A DNA stretch of 64,000 bases from Myceligenerans crystallogenes (GTDB lineage Bacteria > Actinomycetota > Actinomycetes > Actinomycetales > Cellulomonadaceae): the NCBI RefSeq assembly GCF_039529775.1, contig NZ_BAAANL010000001.1, positions 620,001 through 684,000 on the forward strand, given 5' to 3'. The position numbers and the translations under genes are program-made. This document shows, piece by piece, positions 16,033 through 24,416 of the stretch (the stretch's first letter is position 1; each line of letters starts with the position of its first letter). The notes beneath the pieces are model-generated. The model did not search any database and was not told the DNA's origin. It saw nothing but the letters and a program-made list of their open reading frames with translations.

Positions 16033-16917
16033 TCACGCGCCCGCCGAGCGCTCCGCCATCTCGACCACGTTGGCCAGCAGCATCGCGCGGGTCATCGGCC
16101 CGACGCCGCCCGGGTTCGGCGAGTACCACGACGCCTTCTCGCGGGCGGCCGCCGAGATGTCGCCCACCACCTTCGACCTGCCCGTTTCGGGGTCCGTCTC
16201 ACGCGAGACGCCGACGTCGATCAGCACGACGCCGTCCTTGACCATGTCGCCCGACACGATGTCCTTGACCCCGGCCGCCGCGACGACGACGTCCGCCCGG
16301 CGCACCAGGCTCTCCAGGTCCTTCGTGCCGGTGTGCGTCAGCGTGACCGTCGCGTTCACCGAGCGCCGCGTGAGCAGCAGCCCGATCGGCCGGCCCACGG
16401 TCACCCCGCGGCCCAGCACGACGACCTCCTTGCCCGCCAGGTCGACGTCGTGCCGCAGCATCAGGTCGATGATGCCGCGCGGCGTGCACGGCAGCGGCGA
16501 GGTGATCTCCTCGTTGACCCGCAGCACCAGGCGCCCCAGATTGGTGGGGTGCAGGCCGTCGGCGTCCTTGCCCGGATCGATCATCTCCAGGATCCGGTTG
16601 GTGTCGATGCCCTTCGGCAGCGGCAACTGGACGATGTAGCCGGTGCAGGCCGGGTCCTCGTTGAGGCGGCGGACGGCGGCCTCGATGTCCTCCTGCGTCG
16701 CGTCGGCGGGCAGGTCCTCGCGGATCGAGGCGATCCCCACCTCCGCGCAGTCCTTGTGCTTGCCGTTCACGTACCACTGCGACCCGGGGTCCTCGCCCAC
16801 GAGCAGCGTCCCGAGCCCGGGCGTCACGCCACGCTCGCGCAGCACCGCCACCCGCTCGCCGAGCTCCGCCTTGATGGCCGCGGCGGTGGCCTTCCCGTCA
16901 AGAATCCGTGCGTTCAT
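16033..16917 (-). CDS. folD: Bifunctional methylenetetrahydrofolate dehydrogenase/cyclohydrolase
   Basis: Interconverts 5,10-methylene-, methenyl- and 10-formyl-tetrahydrofolate in the cytoplasm, supplying one-carbon units for purines. 294 residues, standard length. Substrate and catalytic motifs are the YxxxK motif (Tyr49, Lys53 in YVNGK), VQLPLPKGID and DADGLHPTN. The cofactor domain carries VVVLGRGVTVGRPIGLLL, and PNPGGVGPMTRAML stands near the end. ATG 16917 follows CTGGAGCACTG. It lies 81 bases downstream of glyA on the same strand, so the ZTP riboswitch ahead of glyA may control both. A 14-bp stem sits in the gap between them. Confidence 0.97.
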   Translation of the reverse strand: MNARILDGKATAAAIKAELGERVAVLRERGVTPGLGTLLVGEDPGSQWYVNGKHKDCAEVGIASIREDLPADATQEDIEAAVRRLNEDPACTGYIVQLPLPKGIDTNRILEMIDPGKDADGLHPTNLGRLVLRVNEEITSPLPCTPRGIIDLMLRHDVDLAGKEVVVLGRGVTVGRPIGLLLTRRSVNATVTLTHTGTKDLESLVRRADVVVAAAGVKDIVSGDMVKDGVVLIDVGVSRETDPETGRSKVVGDISAAAREKASWYSPNPGGVGPMTRAMLLANVVEMAERSAGA

Positions 16918-16937
16918 CAGTGCTCCAGGAAATGAGC

Positions 16938-16989
16938 GCCGGTCCGGTGCCCCGGGCGAGGTCGTTTCGCGGGGCGGCACCGGACCGGC
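16938..16989 (-). terminator. Intercistronic stem-loop between glyA and folD
   Basis: Perfect 14-bp inverted repeat GCCGGTCCGGTGCC (16938-16951) and GGCACCGGACCGGC (16976-16989) with a 24-base loop. It fills most of the glyA-folD gap. There is no T-run, so it may be a partial terminator or an RNA-stability element that sets the folD:glyA ratio. Confidence 0.55.
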
Positions 16990-16998
16990 GTCGTCGGA

Positions 16999-18291
16999 TC
17001 AGAGGTTGGGGTAGAGGGGGAATTCCGCGGTGAGCTTGGCGACGCGGGCGGAGAGGGCGTCCACGTCGGCCGAGGCGCCGGCCTTCAGCGCCGTGGCGAT
17101 GATGTCCGCGACCTCCGTGAACTCCGTGTCGCCGAACCCGCGCGTGGCCAGCGCGGGCGTGCCGATGCGCAGGCCGGACGTGACGCGCGGCGGGCGCGGG
17201 TCGAACGGGACGGCGTTGCGGTTCACCGTGATGCCCGCGTCGTGCAGGAGGTCCTCGGCCTGCTGGCCGTCGAGCGGGGAGTCACGCAGGTCCACCAGCG
17301 TGAGGTGCACGTCGGTGCCGCCGGTGAGCACGGAGACGCCGGCGCCGGCCACGTCCGCCTGGTTCAGGCGGTCCGCGATGATCCGCGCGCCGTCGAGCGT
17401 GCGCTGCTGGCGCTCCTTGAAGCCGTCGGACGCCGCCACCTTGAACGCCACCGCCTTCGCCGCGATGACGTGCATGAGCGGGCCACCCTGCTGGCCCGGG
17501 AACACGGCGGAGTCGATCTTCTTCGCGTACTCCTCGCGCGCCAGGATGAAGCCGGAGCGCGGCCCGCCGATCGTCTTGTGCACGGTCGACGACGTCACGT
17601 CCGAGTGCGGCACCGGCGACGGGTGCAGCCCGGCGGCCACGAGGCCGGCGAAGTGCGCCATGTCGGTCCACAGCTTCGCGCCGACCTCGTCCGCGATCTC
17701 GCGGAACGCCGCGAAGTCGAGCTGACGCGGGTACGCCGACCAGCCCGCGATGATGACGTCGGGCCGGTGCTCGAGCGCGGCCTTGCGCACCGCGTCCATG
17801 TCGATCCGGTAGGTCGTGGGGTCCACGCCGTACGCGCCGACGTCGTACAGCCGGCCGGAGAAGTTGATCTTCATGCCGTGCGTGAGGTGGCCGCCGTGGG
17901 CCAGCTCCAGGCCGAGGATCTTGTCGCCCGGCCTGATCAGCGCGTGCAGCACGGCCGCGTTCGCCTGCGCGCCGGAGTGCGGCTGGACGTTCACGTGCTC
18001 GGCGCCGAACAGCGTCCTGGCGCGGTCCTTCGCGAGGTTCTCGGCGATGTCGACCTGCTCGCAGCCGCCGTAGTAGCGCTTGCCGGGGTAGCCCTCGGCG
18101 TACTTGTTGGTCAGGACCGAGCCCTGGGCCTCGAGCACGGCGGTGGGGACGAAGTTCTCCGACGCGATCATCTCGAGCGTGTCGCGCTGGCGGGCCAGCT
18201 CGCCGTCGAGCACGGCGGCGATCTCGGGGTCCACCTGCGCCAGCGGCGCGTTCATCACGTCGGCGGGAAGTTCGGGAGTCTGAGCGCTCAT
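16999..18291 (-). CDS. glyA: Serine hydroxymethyltransferase
   Basis: PLP enzyme converting serine and tetrahydrofolate to glycine and methylene-tetrahydrofolate. 430 residues. Motifs: ENFVPTAVLEAQGSVLTNKY, YPGKRYYGGCEQVD, LELAHGGHLTHG, and the PLP-lysine region SSTVHKTIGGPRSGF with Lys at about 239. FPGQQGGPLMHVIAAKAVAF and GLRIGTPALATRGF follow. ATG 18291 is preceded by GAGGAGACGCAC. The messenger begins with a ZTP riboswitch, and folD lies downstream. This matches the known habit of ZTP riboswitches of controlling folate one-carbon genes. Confidence 0.97.
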   Translation of the reverse strand: MSAQTPELPADVMNAPLAQVDPEIAAVLDGELARQRDTLEMIASENFVPTAVLEAQGSVLTNKYAEGYPGKRYYGGCEQVDIAENLAKDRARTLFGAEHVNVQPHSGAQANAAVLHALIRPGDKILGLELAHGGHLTHGMKINFSGRLYDVGAYGVDPTTYRIDMDAVRKAALEHRPDVIIAGWSAYPRQLDFAAFREIADEVGAKLWTDMAHFAGLVAAGLHPSPVPHSDVTSSTVHKTIGGPRSGFILAREEYAKKIDSAVFPGQQGGPLMHVIAAKAVAFKVAASDGFKERQQRTLDGARIIADRLNQADVAGAGVSVLTGGTDVHLTLVDLRDSPLDGQQAEDLLHDAGITVNRNAVPFDPRPPRVTSGLRIGTPALATRGFGDTEFTEVADIIATALKAGASADVDALSARVAKLTAEFPLYPNL

Positions 18292-18374
18292 GTGCGTCTC
18301 CTCATGGGCTGGCCGAATCGAAACTGACAACGGTTCTCGTATCGGGCCCGCCACACCGCGACCGGGAGTCGGGC

Positions 18375-18401
18375 GGGGCACACCTCCTACGAGGTGACCC
18401 C
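18375..18401 (-). promoter_or_regulatory. Hairpin just 3' of the ZTP aptamer (possible expression platform)
   Basis: On the minus strand the RNA reads GGGGUCACCUC, a GUAG loop, then GAGGUGUGCCCC: stem halves 18398-18401/18391-18396 with 18381-18386/18375-18378. It directly follows the aptamer and is 84 bases upstream of the glyA start. There is no U-run, so transcription termination would have to be Rho-dependent or atypical. Confidence 0.5.
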
Positions 18402-18515
18402 GGGCCCAGGCGAACGACCCGTCGTCGGCACAGTACGTCGCTCCCCGGTGGTTGCTCCACCTCGTCCCGCCGGGCATGCTGGGAGGCCCGGCGCGACAGC
18501 GCCAGTCGCGACGGG
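18402..18515 (-). ncRNA. ZTP (pfl) riboswitch aptamer in the glyA leader
   Basis: Senses the purine intermediate ZTP/ZMP, which accumulates when 10-formyl-tetrahydrofolate is short. On the minus strand the 5' conserved element reads GUCGCGACUGGCG (about 18500-18512). The hallmark second domain reads CAACCACCGGGGAGCG (about 18440-18455) and closes with GCCG then CGCCUGGGC (ending at 18403). This agrees with the published pfl-motif consensus from memory. A -10-like TAGGCT (plus-strand 18519-18524) would start the RNA at about 18512, right at the aptamer. Its placement ahead of glyA and folD is the expected target. Confidence 0.88.
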
Positions 18516-18593
18516 CAAAGCCTAGCAGTGGCGGCCGCGCAGCATGTGAAACGTGTCGCCGCCCCGCCGCGTCGTCGTGCCAGGATTGAAGCC

Positions 18594-19829
18594 ATGCCTT
18601 CCTCGCCGCAATGGCTCGATTCCTGGGCGCCTGCCGACGGCGCCGAGCGCGTCCGCACCCTGTTCGCCCGTTCCTTCGAGGGCGCCGGGCCCGACGGCGT
18701 CTGGTTCGCGCCCGGCCGCGTCAACCTGATCGGCGAGCACACGGACTACAACGCCGGGCTCTGCCTGCCCACGGCGCTGCCGCACCGTACCTACGTCGCG
18801 CTCCGGGCCCGCCAGGACGACGTCGTCCGCCTCGTGTCCGCGCAGACCCCCGACGAGCCGTGGGAGGCGAAGCTGGCGGACGTCGCGCCCGGGACCGTCC
18901 GGGGCTGGGGCGCCTACGTCGCGGGCGTCGCCTGGGCGCTCGCCCGGGCGGGGCACGAGGTGCGCGGGTTCGACGCCGTCGTCGACTCGTGCGTGCCGTT
19001 CGGTGCGGGCCTCAGCTCGTCGGCGTCGCTGGAGTGCGCGTTCGCCGTCGCGATCGACGACGTGTCAGGCCTCGGCCTGGCAGCCGACGACGAGGGCCGC
19101 ACCCAGCTCGTCGAAGCCTGCCGCCGCGCCGAGAACGAGATCGCGGGCGCGCCCACCGGCGGCCTCGACCAGTCCGCGGCGATGCGCTGCGGCGAGGGCA
19201 CCGCGCTCCTCCTGGACTTCCGCCCCGGCCTGTCCGCCGTGGAATCCGGGCAGCCGGTGCCGTTCGAGCCGGCGTCGGGGGGCCTGGAACTGCTCGTCGT
19301 GGACACCCGTGCCCCGCACGCGCTCGTCGACGGGCAGTACGGCGCGCGCCGCGCGTCCTGCGAGCGGGCCGCGGAGATCCTCGGCGTGGACAACCTGCGC
19401 GAGATCGTGCCCGCGGAGCTCGACGACGCGCTGGCCAAGCTTGCGCCGTCGGACGACGACGGCGTGCTGGCGCGCCGCGTGCGGCACGTCGTGACCGAGA
19501 CCGAGCGGACGGCCGCGTTCGCGGAGCACGTCGCGGGCGGCCGGGTCGCCGAGGTCGGCCCGCTGATGACGGCGTCGCACGCCTCGCTCCGTGACGACTA
19601 CGAGGTCTCCTGCCGCGAGCTCGACCTGGTGGTCGACACGGCCGTGCGGGCGGGCGCCGTCGGTGCCCGGATGACCGGGGGCGGGTTCGGCGGTTCCGCG
19701 ATCGCGCTGGTGCCGAAGGGCGATGTCGGGCGTGTCGTGGCCGCCGTCGACGGCGCGTTCGCCGCCGCCGGTCTCACGCCTCCGGCCTTCCTGCTGGCCC
19801 CGCCGTCCGCGGGCGCCGGAAACGGTTAG
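18594..19829 (+). CDS. galK: Galactokinase
   Basis: ATP-dependent phosphorylation of alpha-D-galactose to galactose-1-phosphate, first step of the Leloir pathway. 411 residues, GHMP kinase fold. Galactokinase signature GRVNLIGEHTDYNAGLCLP (about 41-59), phosphate loop PFGAGLSSSASLECAFA (about 134-150) and the C-terminal motif RMTGGGFGGSAIALVP (about 357-372). The start at ATG 18594 puts the signature at the expected distance from the N-terminus. It stands alone, divergent from glyA, without galT or galE nearby. It can feed galactose released by the GH35 and GH43 enzymes into metabolism. Confidence 0.95.
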   Translation: MPSSPQWLDSWAPADGAERVRTLFARSFEGAGPDGVWFAPGRVNLIGEHTDYNAGLCLPTALPHRTYVALRARQDDVVRLVSAQTPDEPWEAKLADVAPGTVRGWGAYVAGVAWALARAGHEVRGFDAVVDSCVPFGAGLSSSASLECAFAVAIDDVSGLGLAADDEGRTQLVEACRRAENEIAGAPTGGLDQSAAMRCGEGTALLLDFRPGLSAVESGQPVPFEPASGGLELLVVDTRAPHALVDGQYGARRASCERAAEILGVDNLREIVPAELDDALAKLAPSDDDGVLARRVRHVVTETERTAAFAEHVAGGRVAEVGPLMTASHASLRDDYEVSCRELDLVVDTAVRAGAVGARMTGGGFGGSAIALVPKGDVGRVVAAVDGAFAAAGLTPPAFLLAPPSAGAGNG

Positions 19830-19843
19830 GCTCCCCACGGGTT

Positions 19844-19862
19844 ACCGCCCTGGCCGGGCGGT
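19844..19862 (+). terminator. Terminator of galK
   Basis: Perfect stem ACCGCCC (19844-19850) and GGGCGGT (19856-19862) with a 5-base loop, then CCGCTATTTTG, 14 bases after the galK stop. Confidence 0.7.
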
Positions 19863-19927
19863 CCGCTATTTTGTGGCGCACGCGGTGTCGCGGGGCGCCG
19901 GGTACTCTACACGAGGGGATCTACGAG

Positions 19928-20410
19928 GTGCCACGGCGGATTGTGCCGACGAGACGGATCGGTCTGCGGGTCGTCCACGCGGCCCTGGGGGCGGCGCTCG
20001 CCGTCGCCCTGGCCGGTTGCGACATGGGAGCGCGGGTCGTGTCCAACGGGTTCGCGCCCGGCGACGACTTCTCCTACATGGCCCAGGCCAAGCGCGGTGG
20101 CGGGACGACGTTCGGCCTGATCTCGGGCGCCGTCTCGTCCGACGGGTCGATCGCGGGCGAGCTGCAGGTCGTCCGGGTCGAGGGCGGCGCCGTGAGCAAG
20201 GAGACCGCCGAGCTGGCCGGCACCGCGAACGAGGACGGCACGGCCGTGTTCCGGGGTATCGGCCCGGACGGGGCCGATGTCACCGCGACCCTCGAGGAGG
20301 AGCGCGCGGTCATGATCACCGACAAGGAGCCCGGCGTGCCCGCCACCGAGTGGCAGCGGGCCTCGCTCCCGGCGTTCAACGGCGCCGTGCAGAACGCGTC
20401 GCAGGGCTGA
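19928..20410 (+). CDS. Putative small lipoprotein of unknown function
   Basis: 160 residues if GTG 19928 is used (AGGGG about nine bases upstream). GTG 19943 is an alternative. After basic residues (RRIVPTRRIGLR) comes a hydrophobic core VVHAALGAALAVALAGC ending in a lipobox Cys at about residue 36, so it is probably exported and lipid-anchored. The rest, beginning DMGARVVSNGFAPGDDFSY, is beta-rich with no motif I recognise. It lies between galK and exonuclease III on its own transcript. Codon use matches the neighbours. Confidence 0.7.
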   Translation: MPRRIVPTRRIGLRVVHAALGAALAVALAGCDMGARVVSNGFAPGDDFSYMAQAKRGGGTTFGLISGAVSSDGSIAGELQVVRVEGGAVSKETAELAGTANEDGTAVFRGIGPDGADVTATLEEERAVMITDKEPGVPATEWQRASLPAFNGAVQNASQG

Positions 20411-20449
20411 GGCCGGCGGCACCGGCGGCCCCCCGCCGCGCGCCGGGGC

Positions 20450-21268
20450 TCAGAGCTCGTAGGTGGCGACCACGGCGGCGTGGTCGCTCCACCGGGCCTC
20501 GTAGCTGTCGGCCCGCTCGACCTCGACCTTGCGGCACGCCGGCGCCAGCGCCGCGTTCGCGAGCTGGTAGTCGATCCGCCAGCCGGAGTCGTTGTCGAAC
20601 GCCTTGCCGCGCCACGACCACCAGGTGTACGGCCCCGGGCCGTCGCCGCCGTGGGCCCGGCCCAGGTCGGTCCACCCGAGCCCGGCCCAGCGGTCGAGGT
20701 ACTCGCGTTCGCGCGGGAGGAACCCCGCGCTCTTCAGGTTGCCCCTCCAGTTCTTGATGTCCGCGTTGGTGTGCGCGATGTTGACGTCCCCGGCGACGAC
20801 GGCGGGAACGGGCGCGGCGGCGAGCTCGGCGAGCCGCGGCGTGACGCGGTCGAGGTAGGCGTACTTCGCCTCCATCGTCGCCTCCTGGCCGGGGTTCGTG
20901 GAGCCGGAGTGCTGGTAGGTGGACACGACGGTGAGCGTGCCCGCGCCGCCGGGCAGCGTCAGGTCCGCCTCGATCCAGCGGCCGGTGTCGACGTCCGGCT
21001 CGGTGCCGTCCGGGATCGGCAGCCCGCGGCGCACGGCGGCGATCGGCAGCCGTGAGGCGACCAGGACGCCGGCCCTGCCCTTGATCGCGCTCGGCTCGTG
21101 CGCCACGTGCCAGCCGTCGAGGTGCTTCTCCACGACGGCGTCGGGCGCACGGACCTCCTGCAGCAGGAGCACGTCCGGCGTGCGCGCGGCGATCCAGTCC
21201 TCCATCCCGCGGCGGACGGCCGCGCGGATCCCGTTGACGTTGGCGGTGGCGATGATCAGCTCGGGCAT
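20450..21268 (-). CDS. xth: Exodeoxyribonuclease III / AP endonuclease
   Basis: Mg-dependent endonuclease/exonuclease/phosphatase-fold enzyme of base-excision repair, cutting at abasic sites. 272 residues. Active-site motifs in order: ATANVNGIRAA (8-18), LLLQEVR with metal Glu38, GDVNIAHTNADIKNW (160-174, Asp161 and Asn163), RIDYQLAN (231-238) and SDHAAVV with His263. All catalytic residues are present. The start at 21268 places the conserved domain at residue 1. It is convergent with the lipoprotein gene and divergent from the large LuxR-type regulator. Confidence 0.95.
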   Translation of the reverse strand: MPELIIATANVNGIRAAVRRGMEDWIAARTPDVLLLQEVRAPDAVVEKHLDGWHVAHEPSAIKGRAGVLVASRLPIAAVRRGLPIPDGTEPDVDTGRWIEADLTLPGGAGTLTVVSTYQHSGSTNPGQEATMEAKYAYLDRVTPRLAELAAAPVPAVVAGDVNIAHTNADIKNWRGNLKSAGFLPREREYLDRWAGLGWTDLGRAHGGDGPGPYTWWSWRGKAFDNDSGWRIDYQLANAALAPACRKVEVERADSYEARWSDHAAVVATYEL

Positions 21269-21361
21269 GCGCACAACTGTACGACGCGGGCCGCATCCGA
21301 CGCGGGGGGCCGGGCGGAGCCTGTGGACGACCACCCCGCGATGTCGGTGTCCGGTGGCACG

Positions 21362-24300
21362 ATGTTTCCCGTGCGACGTTCCACGACGATCCCGTTGATC
21401 TCCCGGCAGGCGCCGGCCGCCTCGCTTCTGGGAGCGGTCGGGCGCGCGTCGGCGGGGCGGCCCGGGCTGGTGCTCGTCGGAGGTGATGCCGGGGTGGGCA
21501 AGACGCGGCTGGTGGGCCATGTCGCGCGGGAGGCGGGTGCCTCGGGCGCCCGCGTCGTCGTCGTGCACTGCGTCGATCTCGGGCAGGTCGGGATCCCGTA
21601 CCTGCCGTTCACCGAGGCCCTCGCGCAGCTCCAGGCCGGGGTCGCCGGGCCGGAGGCCGCCGCCGAGGTCGCCGGGCTCGCGGCCGAACGCCCCGCGCTG
21701 TGGCGCCTGCTCGAGCCCGGCGGGACCGCCGGGGCGGAGCACGACGAGCGCCTGCAGCTCTTCGAGGGCATCGCGCGCAGCCTGGGCGCGGCGGGGGAGC
21801 CCGGGCACCCGCTGGTCCTCGTGGTGGAGGACATCCACTGGGCGGACGCCTCGACCCGCGACGTCCTGCGCTTCCTCGCCGTGCGTGCCCGTTCGGAGAA
21901 CCTCCTGGTCGTGGCCACCTACCGGGCCGACGACGTCGATCGCCGGCACCCCCTGCGCCCCGTGCTGGCGGAGCTGTCCCGGCTGGAGCACGCGGACCGG
22001 ATCGATCTGGGGCCGTTCGACGAGCACGAGCTGCGCGACTTCACGACGGCGCTGGCGGGCAGGGCCCTGACCGCCGCCGAGTTCTGCGACGTGCGGGACC
22101 GCTCGGAGGGCAACGCGTTCTTCGCCGAGGAACTGCTGGAGGCCGGTCCCGGCGCGGGTTCGCTGCCCTGGACCCTGACGGAGGTGCTGCGCACCCGGCT
22201 CGAACGGCTCGATCCCGACGTCCAGCAGGCCGTGCGCCTCGCGTCCGTCGCGGGCCGGCGGGTGCGGGAGGAGGTGCTGCGCGCCGCGGCGCGGCAGCAG
22301 GTGGGTCACGACGTCGACGCCGCGCTGCGGGAGGCCGTCACCCAGCAGGTGCTCGTGGTGGCCGGGGACCACCTCGAGTTCCGGCACGCGCTGCTGGCCG
22401 AGGTCCTGTACGCCGATCTGCTGCCCGGGGAGCGTATCGGGATGCACCGCGCCTATCTCGCGGCGCTCACGCAGCAGGGCGCGGACGGCCGGCCGCTGGG
22501 CGGGCCGGCCGAACGTGCGCACCACGCCGTCGAGGGGAACGACCTGCAGGCGGCCCTCCGGGCCGCGCACGAGGCCGCCGTCGCCGCGCGCAACCTCCTG
22601 GCACCCGCGGAGGAGCTGGGGCATCGGGAGCAGGTCCTGGAGCTCTGGGACAGCGTGCCCGACGCCGGCGCGATCCTCGGCACGGACCTCACCGACGCGG
22701 CCGTCGCCGCCGGTGAGGCCGCGGCCAAGGCGGGGGACCCGGAACGCGCCGTCCGGCACACCGAGGACGCCGTCGGCCGGCTCGCCGGTGATCCCGCGCG
22801 GCAGGCGGCGATGCAGCACGTGCTCGCGCGCCGGTACCTCGATCTGCCCGAGGACGGCGGCCACATCGAGAGCAGCGTGGGGGCCCTCCGGTCGGCGCTG
22901 GAGATCCTCCCCGACCCGAGCCCGGACCGGGTGTGGAGCTATGCCCTGCTGGCGCGGCTCGCCATGGCCCTCGACCGGGACGACGAGGCGCGCGCCGAGG
23001 CCCGGCGCGCCGTCGCCGGGGCACGCGCGCTGGGCGAGCACGGCGCGCTGGCCGAGGCCCTCACCACCCTCGCCGTGCTCGACGTCGCGGACGCCGACGC
23101 GGCGGCACGGCACCTCACCGAGGCCACCGAGGCGGCCGTACGAGCCGGTGACGTCCTGACCGAGGTGCGCTGCCTCTACAGCGCGACCGCGAACCGCTTC
23201 TACGCCGGCCACCTCGACGACGCGGAATGCCGGGCCGCCCGCACGCTCGCCCGCGCCGACGAGCTCGGCCTCACCTGGAGCACCTACGGCGTGGTCACGC
23301 TGATCCTCCAGGAGGTCATGCTCTACTTCCGCGGCGACCTCACCCACCGCCCGGTCGGGAGCGTGCCGCCCGCCTGGCGGCGGGTCCTCGAGGCGACCCG
23401 GCTGTACGCGGCGGTCGCCCGCGGCGACGAGGACGCGATCTCCCGCGGCGAGGCCCTCAACGAGCACTGGCGGGAGGACGGGCAGATCGCCCTCCTGGCG
23501 GGCGGGTGCCTCACCGACGCCTGCACCTGGGCCGGGCGGTACGACGACGCGCTCGGCAACGCGCAGCGCGTGATCGACCATCTCGGCAAGGTCTGGGACG
23601 AGCACTTCCTGGGCGGCATCTGGATCTCGGCCCTTGCCCTGGCGGCCCTGGCGGACGCCGCCGAGGCCGATCGGTCGTCCGGCCGCGCGGGTCAGGCGGC
23701 CAGGGGATCTGGGGCGGACCAGCCGGGCGGCACGCGCGACCAGCGGATGGCCGGACGGCTGGAACGGGCGGACGCGCTCCTTGCCCGGGCGCAGGAGACC
23801 GCGCGCCGCGGCCGGCCGCGCGGCGGGGTCCTGGGCCCGGAGGGCCGGGCCTGGCTCCTGCGGGCCGCCGCCGAGCACGCCAGGCTGCGCGCCGTCGTCC
23901 ACGGCGACTGGGCCGCGGCCGCCGGCGTCTGGCGGGAGACCGTCGACGCGTTCGGTTTCGGGTACCGGTACGAGCAGGCCCGCTCACGGTACCGATGGGC
24001 GGAGGCGCTGCTCGGCACCGGCGAGAAGGAGCAGGCCACGACGGCTGCGGCCGAGGCGCTCGCGGAGGCGGAGGCCATCGGCGCCACGCCCCTGGCGGAG
24101 GCGGTCCGCGCGCTGGGCAGGCGAGCGCGCCTCGGGCTGCCGATGCCGGAGGGGGCACCGGGATCGCCGGCCGCGTCGGGTGGCGGGCGTGACGCCCGGG
24201 ACGGCCTGCCCGAACTCACGGACCGGGAGGCCGAGGTCCTCGCGCTCGTGGCCGACGGCCTGTCGAACCGGCAGGTCGGCGAACGGCTGTACATCTCCGC

Positions 24301-24406
24301 CAAGACGGCGAGCGTGCACGTCTCGAACATCATGGCGAAGCTCGGCGCGTCCGGGCGGGCGGAGGCGGTCAGCCTCGCGCACCGCCGCGGGCTGCTGGAC
24401 GGGTGA
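21362..24406 (+). CDS. Large ATP-binding LuxR-family transcriptional regulator (LAL type)
   Basis: 1014-residue activator-type regulator. Walker A GGDAGVGKTRL at about 39-49, Walker B LVLVVEDIHWAD at about 149-160 within an AAA/STAND ATPase. A long helical, TPR-like middle (Ala/Glu-rich repeats, about 400-900) follows. A C-terminal LuxR helix-turn-helix (about 950-1012) contains LTDREAEVLALVADGLSNRQ and TASVHVSNIMAKLG. This architecture matches MalT/LAL regulators, which bind an inducer and ATP. Start candidates are ATG 21341 and ATG 21362. I use 21362 because a weak GGTGG precedes it. No obvious target operon adjoins, as the next gene is convergent. Confidence 0.93.
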   Translation: MFPVRRSTTIPLISRQAPAASLLGAVGRASAGRPGLVLVGGDAGVGKTRLVGHVAREAGASGARVVVVHCVDLGQVGIPYLPFTEALAQLQAGVAGPEAAAEVAGLAAERPALWRLLEPGGTAGAEHDERLQLFEGIARSLGAAGEPGHPLVLVVEDIHWADASTRDVLRFLAVRARSENLLVVATYRADDVDRRHPLRPVLAELSRLEHADRIDLGPFDEHELRDFTTALAGRALTAAEFCDVRDRSEGNAFFAEELLEAGPGAGSLPWTLTEVLRTRLERLDPDVQQAVRLASVAGRRVREEVLRAAARQQVGHDVDAALREAVTQQVLVVAGDHLEFRHALLAEVLYADLLPGERIGMHRAYLAALTQQGADGRPLGGPAERAHHAVEGNDLQAALRAAHEAAVAARNLLAPAEELGHREQVLELWDSVPDAGAILGTDLTDAAVAAGEAAAKAGDPERAVRHTEDAVGRLAGDPARQAAMQHVLARRYLDLPEDGGHIESSVGALRSALEILPDPSPDRVWSYALLARLAMALDRDDEARAEARRAVAGARALGEHGALAEALTTLAVLDVADADAAARHLTEATEAAVRAGDVLTEVRCLYSATANRFYAGHLDDAECRAARTLARADELGLTWSTYGVVTLILQEVMLYFRGDLTHRPVGSVPPAWRRVLEATRLYAAVARGDEDAISRGEALNEHWREDGQIALLAGGCLTDACTWAGRYDDALGNAQRVIDHLGKVWDEHFLGGIWISALALAALADAAEADRSSGRAGQAARGSGADQPGGTRDQRMAGRLERADALLARAQETARRGRPRGGVLGPEGRAWLLRAAAEHARLRAVVHGDWAAAAGVWRETVDAFGFGYRYEQARSRYRWAEALLGTGEKEQATTAAAEALAEAEAIGATPLAEAVRALGRRARLGLPMPEGAPGSPAASGGGRDARDGLPELTDREAEVLALVADGLSNRQVGERLYISAKTASVHVSNIMAKLGASGRAEAVSLAHRRGLLDG

Positions 24407-24416
24407 GGCGGCCGGG

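Noticed and set aside
18288..18383. 31-codon minus-strand ORF overlapping the glyA start (GTG after GGAGG)
   Set aside because: The GGAGG abuts the GTG with no spacing, and the same bases form the hairpin after the ZTP aptamer. No independent support for translation.
18292..18477. N-terminal extension of glyA to 18477
   Set aside because: It would translate the riboswitch. The GAGGAG site and the family's start agree with ATG 18291.
21269..23902. A long minus-strand open frame continuing upstream of exonuclease III across the LuxR-type regulator gene
   Set aside because: Its conserved part is only exonuclease III (from 21268). The rest is Arg/Gly/Pro-rich shadow sequence opposite a gene with clear Walker and LuxR motifs.
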